IMG/VR virus record: IMGVR_UViG_3300010885_030360
Coordinates: 1-29,776 of that record
Origin: a virus
Reading direction: 5' to 3' (one strand)
Length of the DNA stretch: 29,776 nt
Shown in pieces: positions 9,601 to 15,191 of this stretch; within the stretch, counting starts at the first letter, position 1; each line of letters begins with the position of its first letter. A program made the translations under genes and the position numbers. The notes beneath the pieces were generated by a model. It worked only from the letters and a program-made list of their open reading frames with translations, had not been told where the DNA came from and made no database searches.

Positions 9601-11735
9601 CAACCTTGCCCCGAGCAGTGATCAAGTATCTCGGTTTCAGTTGAGATACCTCTCTTGATTTCATCCATCGGAGTATTGCTGTCAAATTCAATCGCAACAG
9701 CATTGCCGAATATTTTGTCTGGTGGAACTTTTGCTACTTCATCTTTTAGATAAGTTAAGAACTTTTCAGCATTCTTCTGTGCTTTTAACTTCTCGGCTAA
9801 CTTGGCTTGTTCCCTTGGTTTGGCTACGCTTTCAACAAACTTCGGGAGAGGCATGTTCTTGATTTGATCAATCGGTATTTGACCTTGCATGATTTGATTT
9901 ACAAAATCTTCGGCTATATCATTCAAGCCTGTACCTGCCATGTTGTATTTATTCAATCCGTACATTGTTGCTTCATCAGGAGTCTTCGCTAAATTAGGGA
10001 AAAAAGCTATTTGCTCCGCTAACGGCATATGTTGGGCTACTTCTTTTCTCGTGTACTTGTTTAAAGAGGAATCTGATAACTCTTCGAATTTTTCCGCTAG
10101 GCTTAACTTCTCGTATTGGTCTTCAAGGGCTTTGACTTGGGCTTTCAACTTATCAACAATATTACCAGAAGCAGCATACGTTGGGTCAACTGCTGGGTCT
10201 GCGTCGGGATTGGCTTCGTAAAGTCGTCTGCCTAAATCTATTCGTTCCCGTTCGGCTGTCTGTAAGGCTGTTGTGCTCTTGTCTAGCATTTGTTTTGTTT
10301 CTAGGGCTTTTGTTCCGTAAACCCCCCTAGCAGGAAAATTATTAGCAACTCTAGTGGCTTGAACGTCGGCAGGGTCAACATAATCGTCATGAATACGGTC
10401 AAGTTCTTCTGGGTCTCGGTATGTTAAACCTTGCGCTGCTTTTTCTAGTAATGGGTCTTCCGCAGTACCTAAATAGGTCTGCACGTGTTTTCTGAATGGA
10501 CCTTCCAACCAAGCATTGGCTGCTTTGACTCGGGCTTCATAATCTTGAAATGGGATTATTGTTCTACCGTTTTGCTCTGCTTTAACTTGCGTCTCAGGTA
10601 AGTTTGACCACTCTTTAATCAATTCAAAATCTTCGGCATCTCTTTCTTCTTTGCTCTGTGTAAAGTTTCGTATGTTTTGTGCGTCGTATACGTCAGCATC
10701 CAGAATGCCTAACTGTTGTAAATAGCGATTGGCTTTGAAATCCTCAAGATCTCGTTGCATTTCACGACCGAGCGTCGTTTGATATTTCCTAACCAATGAT
10801 TCAGGATTCATTTGGTTGGCACTTTTTATAGGTCGGGCGTCATCAACCACTTGGTTAAGTTGCGAGTATGAATCGCTTACCTCACTGGCTTTTGCATATG
10901 GGGTGTTCTTGCCGAACAACACTTCACCTTGCCCCTTGTTGCGTACAGCATACATTGGCATTCCAGGCTCGTAGTTTTCCGCTACACGTTCACGCAATGG
11001 ATTATATGCCACATCTTGCGGTGCGTTACTAGCAGCTTCCCTCAACTTTTGTCGTTTCGGCTCGCCAATTATTTTATTTTCAAACGAGCCTAACTTTGAA
11101 CCTATTGTTGGTTCGCCAAATGCATTCAACACATTAACTCCTTGTCGACCTACACTAAAGTCATGAGGTACTGCTTTAAGTTCTCTGGCTGCATTGATGC
11201 CCCTAGCACCTAAAACTTGCACGTCCGACGGTGTTACTGTGCGATGCTTGCCCATGAACATTAGTTCTGGCATTGGACCTGTTCTTGCAGCTAATTCTCC
11301 TAGACCCTCAAGCACGTCTTTAGCTGGCTTAGCAGTAGGTGCTATATATTGTGCAAGTGTTCCTGCTGTTTCAGGTGCACCAAATGCGCCAAGCAAGGCT
11401 AACGGATAACCTGCTGCCATGTTGGTGGCGATCTGCGCTGGGACGGTCAAGCCTGAACGGTCAATAATCTTGCCCAATGTGCTAGGTGCTGTAGTGTACG
11501 GTTCTGGTGGCGGAGGCATTTCCGACATACCTCCTGGCTTTTGATAAAAGAAGTCAGGTACTTCACTAAGGACTTTTTCTCGTCTTGCATATTCTGCAGG
11601 AGTGCTTCTGTTTTGCAAAGATCTTTGTTTGAGCTCTTGTTGCTCTTTGGGTTCAGTCTTTTTCACCGTGGTAGCATAACGCATTAACTCTGGGTCTATG
11701 CCGTGGTAGTAGTTGCCGAGTTCGTCGTAGGGCAT
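6603..11735 (-). CDS. 1,710-aa polyvalent-type virion protein with C-terminal HExxH metallopeptidase motif
   Basis: This giant Gln/Asn-rich protein lies between terL and portal. Around residue 705, LDHCSGQGCSGSRKHF followed by SYMDDVANGSKKLVSIRDR resembles the PcfJ-like modules seen in phage polyvalent proteins. Near residue 1460 it has FKKGGQVKKYQVGG, a motif shared with the small post-portal protein. At residues 1580-1584 HEFQH gives a zincin HExxH motif, and FSERLADFAGYE about 60 residues later may supply the third ligand. An N-terminal stretch rich in Ala/Gly (residues 95-145) could be a membrane-active segment. Such proteins are thought to be packaged and injected to act on the host. The specific function is unknown. 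The start has TAGGAG upstream. Confidence 0.7.
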   Translation of the reverse strand: MPYDELGNYYHGIDPELMRYATTVKKTEPKEQQELKQRSLQNRSTPAEYARREKVLSEVPDFFYQKPGGMSEMPPPPEPYTTAPSTLGKIIDRSGLTVPAQIATNMAAGYPLALLGAFGAPETAGTLAQYIAPTAKPAKDVLEGLGELAARTGPMPELMFMGKHRTVTPSDVQVLGARGINAARELKAVPHDFSVGRQGVNVLNAFGEPTIGSKLGSFENKIIGEPKRQKLREAASNAPQDVAYNPLRERVAENYEPGMPMYAVRNKGQGEVLFGKNTPYAKASEVSDSYSQLNQVVDDARPIKSANQMNPESLVRKYQTTLGREMQRDLEDFKANRYLQQLGILDADVYDAQNIRNFTQSKEERDAEDFELIKEWSNLPETQVKAEQNGRTIIPFQDYEARVKAANAWLEGPFRKHVQTYLGTAEDPLLEKAAQGLTYRDPEELDRIHDDYVDPADVQATRVANNFPARGVYGTKALETKQMLDKSTTALQTAERERIDLGRRLYEANPDADPAVDPTYAASGNIVDKLKAQVKALEDQYEKLSLAEKFEELSDSSLNKYTRKEVAQHMPLAEQIAFFPNLAKTPDEATMYGLNKYNMAGTGLNDIAEDFVNQIMQGQIPIDQIKNMPLPKFVESVAKPREQAKLAEKLKAQKNAEKFLTYLKDEVAKVPPDKIFGNAVAIEFDSNTPMDEIKRGISTETEILDHCSGQGCSGSRKHFLTGKSRQYEPAFDPVTGEPTKNSSGRTTSYMDDVANGSKKLVSIRDRNSGISTVTLEMKVANSQPREADGVAQEILSQANLVDVDQHLQYLLDNGNFPRTAEGVKFAVDHMLNDGIIDPDLDGINNRELTQREREELQHVKNMMIRMAENENKYNLGFVSGYQNGRIDLKYQAALKDYLNSISDQIKGTGGNLEPNAEIYDSENPESIQRGIDRTNLRSQDIDMHTFDTMPRFITLDDIKSAKFDTPVVNPSAANNYQAVVQEWLGNQRRAIVNWYENHLSQLDSAPQIISELQRYRTNMYGDGMNGAADELGDLQYRLEDFQRGQTQTAAQPAQGELGLVGPAMERIYQLYGPENQSAISLILGQSLPGVNSLRELLRNIRQVGSELAHDFADELERGIQIERENLADQQPAPQDLPTLTRNVFDQLHEHFDRLNGVPPNTQTLRNALEQTRRTVLNHPDAINILNQLPPQARAAMADVFAANAIPHPNERNQPARVNAQPTAQDEFNDALRHLEREYGELSMTDTPEVIARVIRNNPELYRLTEIRPGMRDALLQHIGQFGFDGVAQQPAQQPEITRNQFLGEVLPAFDRVVNQMAPEDETAAGAIFSQALTRSNTPEELIANLRNIGGPVAARITSMLSADLRTPRGENLPHELTLNNAQNEGYSQVLNDLAENLRPSFAESVRNINADFRQNPRSYLYEINRAIEGVEINDPNNVELIRALRRYRELLATSLPEGFKKGGQVKKYQVGGMVSSEPIESPNQPGLIPPTFPQITGADKNKIKDQLFNVNAMNLGNPNYSLGVENIMTNTDAKDFRNPSYSNADNVAAYVNSKDPQNVKVMPRMPQYGDKTITPQLMGHEFQHTQDFLRPQGGMNLYQKMKQEILQQAIEANFQKAKKNYPEYSRLGYYDQTDAPFSERLADFAGYESILPRGQRLVDTPFGKEVFNTPALQNYYHAAVRPMEQKMMPQDEVSPIDLLKMKYELMMRKK

Positions 11736-11745
11736 GGTTCATCTC

Positions 11746-13176
11746 CTATTGTGCGTATGGGTTTTTGTAACGTGGTACGGTCTCATCAACATACTTGTCA
11801 CTATCATCGGTGAAGTGGTCAAGGGTGATGAGCCCAGCATCTCGTAGGTATCGTAGGGCTTGGCTCAGGGCATCAACGTAATCGTCATGCTTGGCTAAGG
11901 GAAAGGAGCACAGTTCACGCATGAATGGGTCCAACCAACTCATGGGATAGCCTGTGCGCTCGTTTGATTCAGGCAGGTAAACCAGTCCACGTTCAATCAT
12001 GGGGGCGACGATGTTGAGCCGTGTTGCCTTGTCGGCTGCTCCTGGATTGTAGCCTCGTATAGGTATCATGGTCTGGCGTAGGTCTTGGAGTAAGGAGATG
12101 CCTGCTGACTTGTCCTCGATTAGCACTAAGTCCACCTTCTTGCCTGAGCCGAACTCATCAGGGTCTCCGTACACCGAGTCAAACTCCTCCTGCACCTTAG
12201 CTCGTAAGTCTGGGTACAGCATATGGTCGGACCACGTGTCGATGATCATGACTCGGTTGCCCTTGTCCTCGCTGGGTCTGAATACACCAAGCACCACGCA
12301 AGCCGTTGGGTCGTTGATGGTCTTGTCGCTGGTGGCTACGTCATAGGACTGAATGACATAACTGAACTCAGGGAACGACACCTCAGAGTCCCAAAGCCTG
12401 AACCATGAACGCTTGACCAAGCCAGTCTCCTCAGGGTCTAGGATCTCAGCGTAGATCTCCTGCCGACCCATCGTTGTGCCTTCATACTGTAGGATCTGCT
12501 TCTGGAAGGTTGGTGCTAGGTTGTGCATGTTGGCGTAGGTGCTGGCTGTAGTTACGTGTACGTCTTGTCCGCTACGGTCTGCGAGCTCCACAATCTTAGG
12601 TACAGGCTTTGGAGTCGTAGTGCATATCATCTTGGGGTCAGTACCAAGGCGCAAGGAGAAGGCTATCATGTCCCATGCTTCCTCTAGGTAATCCCAAGCA
12701 GCCAGCTCATCCGCCCAGACGTGGTTCCATTGAGGACCACGGAAGCGAGAAGGCTCAGAGGCAGCAATACCCTTGATGAGTGAGCCGTTCTTTAGGGTTA
12801 ATTCATGCAAGGAAATAGAGTAGTTCTCAATGATCTCGTGAGGACATACGTTCATAAGACCTGAATCACCCCCAAAGCACACGTCACGTATGTCACCTGA
12901 TGTTGGTGCTGATACCAGAATACGGGAGCGAGGTTGCGTCCAAGCAGTCCACCATACGTACTCGGCAGCGAGCCGTGTTTTACCTGCGCCTCGTCCTGCT
13001 AATAGAAGCCAAGTAGACCACTCTCCTGGAGGTTCAATCTGGTGCTCAAGGGCAATGCTGAGCCATTTGAGCCGTGCTGTCATTGCGGCTTGCCACGTTG
13101 GGCTCATACGGTTGAGAGCCTCAGCGTTGTCCTCTATCTTAGAGGCAAACGTAATGAGTTGGCTCTCGCTAAGCAT
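11746..13176 (-). CDS. terL: Terminase large subunit (ATPase and nuclease)
   Basis: This is the packaging motor, which pumps DNA through the portal and cuts concatemers. The N-terminal ATPase has a Walker A LLLAGRGAGKTR (residues 57-68), a Walker B with catalytic acid HVWADELAAWD (151-161) and a coupling motif TTTPKP (184-189). The C-terminal RNase H-like nuclease has three acidic sites: YDVATSD (D277), LVLIEDKSAG (E352/D353) and KHDDYVDALSQALR (D430, D433). At 476 residues it has the usual length and looks intact. It starts one base after the stop of a mini-ORF coupled to terS and has no strong ribosome site of its own. Base composition is clearly more GC-rich than most of the window. Confidence 0.95.
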   Translation of the reverse strand: MLSESQLITFASKIEDNAEALNRMSPTWQAAMTARLKWLSIALEHQIEPPGEWSTWLLLAGRGAGKTRLAAEYVWWTAWTQPRSRILVSAPTSGDIRDVCFGGDSGLMNVCPHEIIENYSISLHELTLKNGSLIKGIAASEPSRFRGPQWNHVWADELAAWDYLEEAWDMIAFSLRLGTDPKMICTTTPKPVPKIVELADRSGQDVHVTTASTYANMHNLAPTFQKQILQYEGTTMGRQEIYAEILDPEETGLVKRSWFRLWDSEVSFPEFSYVIQSYDVATSDKTINDPTACVVLGVFRPSEDKGNRVMIIDTWSDHMLYPDLRAKVQEEFDSVYGDPDEFGSGKKVDLVLIEDKSAGISLLQDLRQTMIPIRGYNPGAADKATRLNIVAPMIERGLVYLPESNERTGYPMSWLDPFMRELCSFPLAKHDDYVDALSQALRYLRDAGLITLDHFTDDSDKYVDETVPRYKNPYAQ

Positions 13177-13245
13177 TTACTGGCGCCCACGGAGCAGCAA
13201 TAGCACGGGATGGCGCCCACGCAGGAGCCGTAGCACGGTCTTCAT
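13177..13245 (-). CDS. Mini-ORF (22 aa) bridging terS and terL, built from a 30-bp duplication
   Basis: The ATG overlaps the terS stop (ATGA), and the TAA stop abuts the terL ATG, so this frame exactly fills the terS-terL gap. The product is MKTVLRLLRGRH followed by PVLLLLRGRQ, a 10-residue unit repeated about twice, Arg/Leu-rich. The underlying DNA is a 30-bp tandem duplication. Since terL has no obvious ribosome site, this mini-ORF may serve to carry ribosomes from terS to terL. It could also be a chance frame. The exact abutment at both ends favours real translation. Confidence 0.45.
   Translation of the reverse strand: MKTVLRLLRGRHPVLLLLRGRQ
13181..13238. repeat. Tandem 28-bp direct repeat (30-bp period) between terS and terL
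   Basis: Two copies, 13181-13208 and 13211-13238, both begin TGGCGCCCACG and end TAGCACGG. They match at 24 of 28 positions and are separated by GA. A further partial copy (TGGCGCAGG) begins at 13253 in the end of terS. The repeat is GC-rich and sits where some phages keep a packaging recognition site. Confidence 0.8.
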
Positions 13246-13601
13246 TTCTTCTGGCGCAGGTTTAAGATGTCCGCAGCAATAGCCTTAGCAAGGTCTCCTG
13301 CGTAGTCAACTTGAATGGCTGAGCCTTCTGGCCCACTGATCTCTGTGGCTTGCACGGCACGTCCATCGAGACGGTCAAAGACCTCTTTGATTGCAGGCAT
13401 GTCGCCCTCTTCCGCTAAGGCAAGCAAACGGTCTGCCACGTTGTGCAGTCTTGCAGGGTTCTGTATTACGATCTTGCGGAGCGTTGCAGCCATCTGCCCA
13501 CGTATTGCAGGCTGGTGCTTGGGCGACACTGCCTTCAAGTCTTTAAAGAGCTTCTCGCTGTCTGTAGTGATAGTCTTAGTGTTTGGTATCCCTCTTGGCA
13601 T
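13242..13601 (-). CDS. Terminase small subunit candidate (119 aa)
   Basis: The gene lies directly upstream of terL. The protein begins MPRGIPNTKTITTDSEKL and contains a helical middle (IRGQMAATLRKIVIQNP) and AIKEVFDRLDGRAVQATE, a segment typical of DUF5681-like or small-terminase-like phage proteins. Small terminases recognise viral DNA and regulate TerL. I chose ATG 13601, with GGAGCAGAG upstream. A longer frame from 13664 would run through the promoter and has no ribosome site. It overlaps the following mini-ORF by ATGA. DNA-binding residues are not obvious, so the call rests on position and the partial motif. Confidence 0.6.
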   Translation of the reverse strand: MPRGIPNTKTITTDSEKLFKDLKAVSPKHQPAIRGQMAATLRKIVIQNPARLHNVADRLLALAEEGDMPAIKEVFDRLDGRAVQATEISGPEGSAIQVDYAGDLAKAIAADILNLRQKK

Positions 13602-13631
13602 CTCTGCTCCTTCAGCATTGTTTTCGTTAAG

Positions 13632-13660
13632 ATTATAACGCCAAAAACAGGAAAAGCCAA
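13632..13660 (-). promoter_or_regulatory. Sigma70-like promoter for packaging/head operon
   Basis: Read leftward, -35 TTGGCT (13660-13655), a 17-bp spacer and a perfect -10 TATAAT (13637-13632). The -10 lies about 31 nt upstream of the terS ATG. It differs from the repeated TATAGT promoters of the small-gene regions, consistent with separate late-type control of structural genes. Confidence 0.6.
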
Positions 13661-13666
13661 GCAATC

Positions 13667-13699
13667 AGAGAGATTCAGACACAAACTCTTTGTCTCTCT
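13667..13699. other. Hairpin upstream of packaging operon, possible terminator
   Basis: AGAGAGA (13667-13673) pairs with TCTCTCT (13693-13699), with additional inner complementarity (GACA/TGTC alternatives). Read rightward it is followed by TAATTTTTCTT, resembling a terminator that would stop rightward or antisense transcription. Leftward there is no U-tract. It lies between the 83-residue gene and the terS promoter. Confidence 0.35.
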
Positions 13700-13729
13700 T
13701 AATTTTTCTTGATATAACGCTAAAGCAGT

Positions 13730-13981
13730 TTAATTTTTGTAATCAAAAAATAACTTCCTATATTCATTTAGAGCCTGCTCTCTTGCTTGCAAATCTTTCT
13801 GCATGGATTTGTATTTGAAATACTTAAAAACCGCAGAGAGGCAACAATAGATCATTCCAAATAACAATGCAAAACATACAATAAAAAGAAAGGTCTCAGC
13901 ACTTTCTAATAGACGAGGAAAAAGATAACCAAAAAACATAGCAATCATAGGCATAGTAAAAAAGATATGAACAATAAACAT
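13730..13981 (-). CDS. Small membrane protein, two transmembrane segments (83 aa)
   Basis: Two hydrophobic stretches are visible, about residues 1-24 (MFIVHIFFTMPMIAMFFGYL) and 31-50 (FLFIVCFALLFGMIYCCLSA), followed by a charged tail of about 30 residues (KSMQKDLQAREQALNEYRKL) that may form a short coiled coil. The topology would suit a holin-like or superinfection-exclusion protein, but no lysis genes are seen next to it, so this is only a possibility. AAGGAAATAA precedes the ATG at 13981. Confidence 0.6.
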   Translation of the reverse strand: MFIVHIFFTMPMIAMFFGYLFPRLLESAETFLFIVCFALLFGMIYCCLSAVFKYFKYKSMQKDLQAREQALNEYRKLFFDYKN

Positions 13982-13995
13982 TTAATTATTTCCTT

Positions 13996-14229
13996 TCAAG
14001 GTAGAACAGCAGATTTATCCATCGGAGAAAGTCTCCAAGCCATAGATTCGTAAACACAATTCTGTTCAAGATCCATAGAGACTTCAACAACGGCAACAAC
14101 CTTGCATTTACGATTACGCAATTTCAATTCAGCAGATGCTCTGCGCAATCCTGGAATCTTTTCAAACCGTCCAAAGAAGATTTCAGAAGAGTTGTTTTCG
14201 TTCATGCAGATGATAGCAAAGTTTTTCAT
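13996..14229 (-). CDS. Hypothetical protein (77 aa)
   Basis: I chose ATG 14229, giving MKNFAIICMNENNSSEIFFG, because GGAGG at the end of the preceding gene sits just upstream. The longer frame from 14289 would overlap that gene and has no ribosome site. The product is soluble, with a basic middle (RRASAELKLRNRKCKVV) and a beta-like VVAVVEVSMDL segment. The family is unknown. It lies in a small operon behind the promoter at 14491-14519. Confidence 0.6.
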   Translation of the reverse strand: MKNFAIICMNENNSSEIFFGRFEKIPGLRRASAELKLRNRKCKVVAVVEVSMDLEQNCVYESMAWRLSPMDKSAVLP

Positions 14230-14230
14230 A

Positions 14231-14446
14231 TTAAATTGCCTCCACGATAGCAACCAAGTTAGGCATAACAACGCAACGAGTTGTGTCATTCACGATGTTG
14301 CAAGACCAACCAGCAGAGAGTTCAGGGTAAGCATTGCGTAGGATGTTGCCAGCATCCCAGAGTTCTAGAGGTGAAACTACATACGTTGTATGCATAGCAT
14401 TCAATACGTTGTTGTTTACTGCTAAGAAGATTTTATATTGTTTCAT
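14231..14446 (-). CDS. Hypothetical protein (71 aa)
   Basis: This is the first gene after the leftward promoter at 14491-14519. It has an AATAAAGGAAATAAA leader directly before the ATG. The sequence begins MKQYKIFLAVNNNVLNAMHT and ends in VVMPNLVAIVEAI, with no membrane segment or recognisable motif. Its stop is one base from the start of the next gene, so the two are probably translationally linked. Function unknown. Confidence 0.65.
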   Translation of the reverse strand: MKQYKIFLAVNNNVLNAMHTTYVVSPLELWDAGNILRNAYPELSAGWSCNIVNDTTRCVVMPNLVAIVEAI

Positions 14447-14490
14447 TTTTATTTCCTTTATTAAATTATTAAAATTTACAGCATAATTAA

Positions 14491-14519
14491 ACTATAAACC
14501 AGTTCCGAGAGAAAAACAA
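14491..14519 (-). promoter_or_regulatory. Repeated phage promoter, copy 5 (leftward)
   Basis: Read leftward, -35 TTGTTT (14519-14514), a 17-bp spacer and -10 TATAGT (14496-14491), with the family-specific CTGGTTTATAGTT. It drives the gene starting at 14446, with a 5' leader of about 40 nt. Confidence 0.75.
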
Positions 14520-14532
14520 CCACCTCTCGGAA
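14503..14532 (-). terminator. Hairpin overlapping promoter copy 5
   Basis: A perfect 9-bp stem, TTCCGAGAG (14503-14511) with CTCTCGGAA (14524-14532), has a 12-nt loop. It begins 7 nt after the stop codon of the upstream gene and encloses the -35 box of the next promoter in its loop. It is probably a compact terminator-promoter unit. The downstream U-tract is weak. Confidence 0.5.
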
Positions 14533-14538
14533 ATATTT

Positions 14539-14862
14539 TTACAAAGTAAAAACAGCGTCTGGAAATTCAGCAGCCAGCAACTTCATTCTGTATTGCACGG
14601 CAGCAAAACAATTTTCCATTACTTCGGCAACTTCCTGAGCCGTTGTATCTTTGTTGTAGCCACCACAACTACCGTAATTGAGATGAATCTCTAATTTCTC
14701 ATCTTTAAACAAGTTAGAAGAAACCGTCAAAGTTGCAATTGTTGACCAATGAGTAGCAGCAACGAAACTGTATTCACGACGCAAGTACAACTTACCACCA
14801 TCAGTCAAATAAGACATATCAAGAGTTTTGACTTGCACTTCAGTTTTAGTATTTTGATTCAT
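14539..14862 (-). CDS. Hypothetical protein (107 aa)
   Basis: A soluble protein of unknown family. It begins MNQNTKTEVQVKTLDMSYL, has a beta-rich centre (EYSFVAATHWSTIATLTVSS), LNYGSCGGYNKDTTAQEVAE, and a helical C-terminus. It is the only gene between two members of the repeated promoter family: the promoter at 14911-14939 lies upstream and a hairpin follows its stop. It is therefore probably a separate transcription unit. The AATAAAGGAAATA leader precedes ATG 14862. Confidence 0.65.
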   Translation of the reverse strand: MNQNTKTEVQVKTLDMSYLTDGGKLYLRREYSFVAATHWSTIATLTVSSNLFKDEKLEIHLNYGSCGGYNKDTTAQEVAEVMENCFAAVQYRMKLLAAEFPDAVFTL

Positions 14863-14903
14863 TTGTATTTCCTTTATTTAAGTTTATTTAAAATTTACAA
14901 CCT

Positions 14904-15191
14904 TCAAAAAACTATAAACCAATTCTTTGCAAAAAACAAGGACTTTTTTAAAATATTTGTAAAATATTTTTCCAGCTCATAAATTCCCGTCGTTTCCGTC
15001 GTTTCCCGTCGTTTCCTGTCTTTTCCCTCAAGACGGAAACAACGGAAATTATGCAAAATATACCCCAGTATTTTTGCAAATAATTTCAACTTTTTTGGTG
15101 CTAACGAAGTTGTGATTCTCGTCGTTTCCGCATTGTTTTTTACTAAGGGGGAAACGACGACGAAATCATGATTTTTCACCTTGGTAGCCAT
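14904..15191 (-). CDS. Doubtful ORF (95 aa) across the repeat region
   Basis: The frame starts at ATG 15191 behind a good GAGGGATGG site, overlapping the 3' end of the primase/helicase gene by 16 nt. It runs through the GTCGTTTCC repeats, which become KDRKRRETTETTG, and ends inside the promoter at 14911-14939. The composition is odd and there is no recognisable domain. Reading frames of this kind often arise by chance over repeats next to primase genes. The coupled start leaves translation possible. Confidence 0.3.
   Translation of the reverse strand: MATKVKNHDFVVVSPLVKNNAETTRITTSLAPKKLKLFAKILGYILHNFRCFRLEGKDRKRRETTETTGIYELEKYFTNILKKSLFFAKNWFIVF
14911..14939 (-). promoter_or_regulatory. Repeated phage promoter, copy 6 (leftward)
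   Basis: Read leftward, -35 TTGTTT (14939-14934), a 17-bp spacer and -10 TATAGT (14916-14911), with TTGGTTTATAGTT. It serves the gene starting at 14862. The spacer shares TGCAAAGAA with the rightward copy at 17429-17457. Confidence 0.75.
14989..15160. repeat. GTCGTTTCC repeat cluster, possible iterons or origin
   Basis: Exact GTCGTTTCC units lie at 14989-14997, 14998-15006 and 15008-15016, with a variant GTCTTTTCC at 15018-15026. Inverted relatives follow at 15035-15048. GTCGTTTCC at 15121-15129 and GGAAACGAC at 15150-15158 form an 11-bp stem (15119-15129 with 15150-15160) around a 20-nt loop. Another GGAAACGAC is at 15290-15298 inside the adjacent primase/helicase gene. Confidence 0.75.

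Noticed and set aside
9940-10221. 93-residue plus-strand ORF
   Set aside because: Antisense to the 1,710-residue gene, without start signal or domain.
13181-13238. Possible CRISPR-like array
   Set aside because: Only two imperfect units with a 2-nt gap, no spacers and no cas genes; it is a tandem duplication inside a mini-ORF.
12890-13282. 130-residue plus-strand ORF
   Set aside because: Fully antisense to terL and terS, with Arg/Ser-rich shadow composition and no ribosome site.
13315-13638. 107-residue plus-strand ORF
   Set aside because: Antisense shadow of the terS candidate and its promoter region.
13730-13981. Holin assignment
   Set aside because: Topology fits, but no endolysin or spanin gene is adjacent, so it is left as a membrane protein.
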